From Prolixibacteraceae bacterium (GTDB lineage: Bacteria > Bacteroidota > Bacteroidia > Bacteroidales > Prolixibacteraceae): DNA of 64,000 nt. The stretch is taken from contig DMSQ01000017.1 of assembly GCA_003457135.1 (NCBI GenBank), positions 1 through 64,000 of the forward strand. Direction: 5' to 3'. The position numbers were made by a program, and so were the translations under genes. The notes under the pieces were generated by a model. The model had not been told where the DNA came from, did not search any database, and saw only the letters and a program-made list of their open reading frames with translations. How positions within the stretch are numbered: the first letter of the stretch is position 1; each line of letters starts with the position of its first letter. Shown here piece by piece: positions 60,996 through 64,000 of the stretch.

Positions 60996-63377
60996 ATGAA
61001 AATGAATATCTTTTTTGTTCTCTTCCTGACAGGAAACCTCCTTTACGGGCAGAACAGCACTTCCTTCACCTTAAATGGGGAATGGAAACTTTTCTACGGT
61101 CTTTTCGATAAAAATGCGCCAACCATACCTGCCGAATTAACAGGTAAAAATTGGCCAATGATTCAGGCGACAGTTCCCGGAAATGTGGAACTCGATTTAT
61201 TGGCTGCCAAGGAAATCAAAAATCCTGAAACAGGCAACAACATTTACGACCTGAGAAAATACGAAGCATACCAGTGGTGGTATTTTAAAACTTTTAAAAC
61301 CCCGGACTATCAACCGGGCGAACGGGTTGAAATGGTGTTTGAAGGTTTAGATTGTATTGGAACCGTCTGGGTAAACAACCATCTCATTGGAAAACCGGAG
61401 AACATGCTCATTCAGCACCGGTTTGATATTACCGATTTCCTGGCAAAATCAGAAGAAAACAATGTTTATGTTTCCATCAATCCGGCAGTGGCTGAAAGCC
61501 AGAAATATCTCATTGGAACAGTTGGCTCGCGTGATAACTTTAATTCTGAAGGGCAAAATATCCGTAAAGCCCCGCACATGTATGGTTGGGACATCATGCC
61601 CAGGTTGGTCAGCGCAGGCCTTTGGCGCGAAGTTCGTTTGGATATCATAAAACCAACTCATTTTAAACAGGTTTATTGGATGACAAATTCGGTAGATGTT
61701 CAGCAGCAAAAGGCCGAAATGATTTTAGACTGGGAATTTGCCACCGATTATCCTACCATTGACGGTCTGACGATGGAAGTTTCTTTGAAAAGGAACGGCA
61801 AAACATGCTTCGAAAATCAATACCCACTGTTTCAGCGATGTAGCCGGCAAAGAATTTACCTCGACAATGTAGATTTTTGGTGGCCAAGAGGATATGGAGA
61901 TCCGGCGCTGTATGAAGCAACCTGCAGGATTGTGAATGACAAAAAGAATGTACTGGACGAAAAAACTCAGAATATTGGCATCAGGACAGCCGAATTAATC
62001 CGCACCGACATTTCAACAAAAGAAAAACCCGGGGAATTTGTATTCAAAATTAACGGGGAAAAGATTTTCGTAAAAGGAACAAACTGGGTTCCGCTCGATG
62101 CTTTGCACTGTCGCGATAAAAGTCATCTGAAAGAAACAATTGATTTGGTCACTGACTTGAACTGCAACATGATTCGCTGCTGGGGAGGCAATGTATATGA
62201 GGACAGCGATTTCTTTGATTTATGCGACTCAAACGGCATCATGATTTGGCAGGATTTCGCCATGGGCTGTACCTTTTACCCGCTCAATACTGATTTTCAG
62301 GACAAAATCCGGAAAGAAGCCGTCGAAGTTATCCTCAGACTTCGGCAACATCCTTCCGTGGTTTTATGGTCAGGAAATAACGAGAATGATCAATCTGCTG
62401 AATGGACTTTCAGGAAACCCATTGATCCTGCTATGGATGCCATCAGCAGGGAACTTTTGCCTCATATTATCTGGGAATTTGATCCGATCAGAGATTTTTT
62501 GCCTAGTTCACCTTATGCCAGTGAAGAATATTTCAAGACTGGCCGTGATTTTAATTCACTTCCTGAAAACCACCTCTGGGGGCCGCGCGGTTACTACAAA
62601 GCTCCGTTTTATACCGAGCCAAATGCCAATTTTGTGAGTGAAATCGGCTATCACGGCTGCCCCAACCGCGAAAGTCTCGAAAAAATGTTCGACCCCGATT
62701 TTGTTTATCCGTGGGCAAAAGACGGAAACTGGAACGATGAGTGGCAGACCAAAGCTGTTCGGGCTCATCCGAAATCTAACTTTACAATTAACCGCAACAA
62801 TTTGATGATCAATCAGGTTAAAGCTGTATTTGGAGAATCGCCAAAAGATTTGGATCAGTTCATTTTCGCATCTCAGGCGGTCCAGGCCGAAGCCATGAAG
62901 TTTTTTATCGAATTCTGGCGGATGGACAAGTTCCGCAGAACCGGGATTATCTGGTGGAATGTGCGAGATGGCTGGCCCATCATTTCGGATGCCGTAGTTG
63001 ATTTTTACAACAGTAAAAAACTTGCTTACTATTTCATCAGACAAGTTCAGTATAATGCCTGCGTGATGATAGGAGATGCCAGCGAAGGCGCGCATCCGGT
63101 TGTGGCCGTGAACGATACGCGCGAAGAAAAGTCGGGAACAGCGTTGGTTCGCGATGCCGATACTGGTAAAACGCTATTTTCCGGAGCTTTCACGATACCT
63201 GTAAATGGCAAAACACTAATCGGCAAAATTCCAGAAACTCAAAAGCAGGCAATGTGGCTGATTGATTATACGATTGGAAAAGAAAAATACACCAACCATT
63301 ATTTGAATGGCATAGTTCCATTTAAATTGGAAGATTATCAGCGCTGGTATAAAAAACTGAACATCAAAAGAAATTAA
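60996..63377 (+). CDS. Secreted beta-mannosidase (GH2)
   Basis: The 793-residue protein has a signal peptide (ending NLLYGQ) and the GH2 order of sugar-binding domain (LDCIGTVWVNNHLIG), immunoglobulin-like domain and TIM barrel. The acid/base Glu is in VLWSGNNENDQSAEW and the nucleophile Glu in ANFVSEIGYHGCPNRESLEK. The start WKLFYGLFDK, the block IRKAPHMYGWDIMPRLVSAG and the total length fit beta-mannosidases, which release mannose from manno-oligosaccharides or N-glycans. The ROK kinase gene follows after two bases. Confidence 0.92.
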   Translation: MKMNIFFVLFLTGNLLYGQNSTSFTLNGEWKLFYGLFDKNAPTIPAELTGKNWPMIQATVPGNVELDLLAAKEIKNPETGNNIYDLRKYEAYQWWYFKTFKTPDYQPGERVEMVFEGLDCIGTVWVNNHLIGKPENMLIQHRFDITDFLAKSEENNVYVSINPAVAESQKYLIGTVGSRDNFNSEGQNIRKAPHMYGWDIMPRLVSAGLWREVRLDIIKPTHFKQVYWMTNSVDVQQQKAEMILDWEFATDYPTIDGLTMEVSLKRNGKTCFENQYPLFQRCSRQRIYLDNVDFWWPRGYGDPALYEATCRIVNDKKNVLDEKTQNIGIRTAELIRTDISTKEKPGEFVFKINGEKIFVKGTNWVPLDALHCRDKSHLKETIDLVTDLNCNMIRCWGGNVYEDSDFFDLCDSNGIMIWQDFAMGCTFYPLNTDFQDKIRKEAVEVILRLRQHPSVVLWSGNNENDQSAEWTFRKPIDPAMDAISRELLPHIIWEFDPIRDFLPSSPYASEEYFKTGRDFNSLPENHLWGPRGYYKAPFYTEPNANFVSEIGYHGCPNRESLEKMFDPDFVYPWAKDGNWNDEWQTKAVRAHPKSNFTINRNNLMINQVKAVFGESPKDLDQFIFASQAVQAEAMKFFIEFWRMDKFRRTGIIWWNVRDGWPIISDAVVDFYNSKKLAYYFIRQVQYNACVMIGDASEGAHPVVAVNDTREEKSGTALVRDADTGKTLFSGAFTIPVNGKTLIGKIPETQKQAMWLIDYTIGKEKYTNHYLNGIVPFKLEDYQRWYKKLNIKRN

Positions 63378-63379
63378 TC

Positions 63380-64000
63380 ATGAACATCATAGGAATTGAC
63401 ATTGGCGGAACCAAATGTGCCGTCATACTTGGCTGGGTTGACAAAGAAGGGAAACCCACCATTATCGGGAAAAAGGTGATCCAAACAAGCGAACATCCTG
63501 ATCCGTACTTGATGATCTCTCGGCTTCAGAATGAAATAGAGAGGTTATTGGACTTTTACCAAACAGAGATCAAAACCGTGTCTTCGATCGGTATAAGTTG
63601 TGGCGGCCCGCTGGACAGCAATCTTGGAGTGATTCTTTCACCCCCGAACCTTCCAGGTTGGAACGAGGTTCCGATTGTGAAACTGTTTACCGAAAAATAT
63701 GGAATACCGACTGCCATTCAGAACGATGCTAATGCCAGCGCGCTGGCCGAATGGCAATTTGGCGCCGGTCGTGGAACACAAAATATGGCTTTCCTCACTT
63801 TTGGTACCGGACTTGGCGCCGGATTAATCCTGAACGGGAAACTTTATGCCGGAACCAACGACAATGCCGGAGAAGTTGGCCACATCCGTCTCTCTGATTT
63901 TGGACCGGTTGGTTATGGAAAAGCCGGTTCGTTCGAGGGTTTTTGCAGCGGAAGCGGAATTGCACAATTAGCCCGGACAAAGGCCATGGAAAAGTTTCAG
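63380..64000 (+). CDS. ROK-family sugar kinase (cut by the window edge)
   Basis: The first 207 residues are inside the window. They show the ROK marks MNIIGIDIGGTKCAVIL, ISCGGPLDSNLGVILSPPNL, IQNDANASALAEW, LTFGTGLGAGLILNGKLYAG and AGEVGHIRL. Where most ROK kinases carry the zinc-binding CxCGxxGCxE, this protein reads KAGSFEGFCSGSGIAQL. It would phosphorylate a free hexose in the cytoplasm, probably a product of the upstream glycosidase. The start is set by the ATG two bases after the mannosidase stop. Confidence 0.88.
   Translation, partial: MNIIGIDIGGTKCAVILGWVDKEGKPTIIGKKVIQTSEHPDPYLMISRLQNEIERLLDFYQTEIKTVSSIGISCGGPLDSNLGVILSPPNLPGWNEVPIVKLFTEKYGIPTAIQNDANASALAEWQFGAGRGTQNMAFLTFGTGLGAGLILNGKLYAGTNDNAGEVGHIRLSDFGPVGYGKAGSFEGFCSGSGIAQLARTKAMEKFQ

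Overview
The window looks like a chromosome segment of a member of the Bacteroidota, probably class Bacteroidia (a Marinilabiliales/Prolixibacteraceae-like lineage is a guess). The evidence is candidate promoters with the phylum's -7 box TAnnTTTG (before tRNA-Lys at 22593-22622, before the cytochrome locus at 49292-49320, before the ABC-F gene near 13854), mostly weak Shine-Dalgarno sequences, many secreted proteins, and phylum-typical families (CvfB, HigB, DUF1080, TonB receptor, LytTR/LytS pairs). No rRNA, prophage, CRISPR array, transposase or integrase gene was seen. The last gene runs off the right edge.

Layout. 0.1-4.3 kb: CvfB-like RNA-binding protein, a secreted DUF1080 protein and topoisomerase III, separated by large hairpins. 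4.3-8.5 kb: a minus-strand, visibly AT-richer run of secreted or membrane proteins (six-helix membrane protein, DUF3500, a frameshifted intradiol-dioxygenase-like protein, a SnoaL-like protein, a secreted alpha/beta protein, a 32-residue signal-peptide ORF), with a repeated spacer in three of its junctions. 8.8-10.7 kb: a toxin-antitoxin island (HigBA, VapB plus truncated VapC) lying between a decayed copy of the rlmD 3' end and the intact rlmD 3' end. 10.6-18.5 kb: translation-related genes rlmD, an ABC-F protein, rlmB and a second ABC-F protein, plus a secreted beta-propeller. 18.5-22.6 kb: LytTR regulator and LytS-type kinase divergent from a four-domain rhodanese protein; tRNA-Lys. 22.7-33.9 kb: metabolic and hydrolase genes (SDR, LysE exporter, esterase, NUDIX, Xaa-Pro aminopeptidase, a PIN/antitoxin pair, sugar isomerase-like lipoprotein, CE2-like esterase, thioesterase, nucleoside phosphorylase, SirB1-like protein). 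33.9-41.1 kb: flavin reductase-rubredoxin fusion, then agmatine-to-putrescine genes (aguB and aguA) separated by a membrane protein, YciI, a URO-D-like protein and an HEPN/MNT pair; an amino-acid permease. 41.2-47.1 kb: a decayed paralogue fragment followed by a 1260-residue protein with 17 repeats of TPR type, an APH kinase-RapZ C-domain fusion and a 42-residue four-cysteine protein. 47.1-57.1 kb: TonB-dependent receptor, then two successive modules of tetraheme cytochrome, four-cluster ferredoxin and NrfD membrane protein, separated by a polytopic DUF2339-like protein. 57.2-64 kb: carbohydrate genes (SMP-30-like, glycerol kinase, DUF5009-like acyltransferase, a glycosidase tail remnant, GH2 beta-mannosidase, ROK kinase).

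The best candidates for something under-described are: the twin cytochrome/FeS/NrfD modules, which have no catalytic subunit beside them; the toxin-antitoxin island bounded by copies of the rlmD 3' end; an ABC-F protein in which all degenerate motifs fall in one of its two ATP sites; and the minus-strand secreted cluster with repeated spacers. Several gene remnants (thioesterase tail, glycosidase tail, TPR-protein paralogue, rlmD and higA fragments) show that the region has been rearranged repeatedly. All calls come from reading the sequence; no database search was run.
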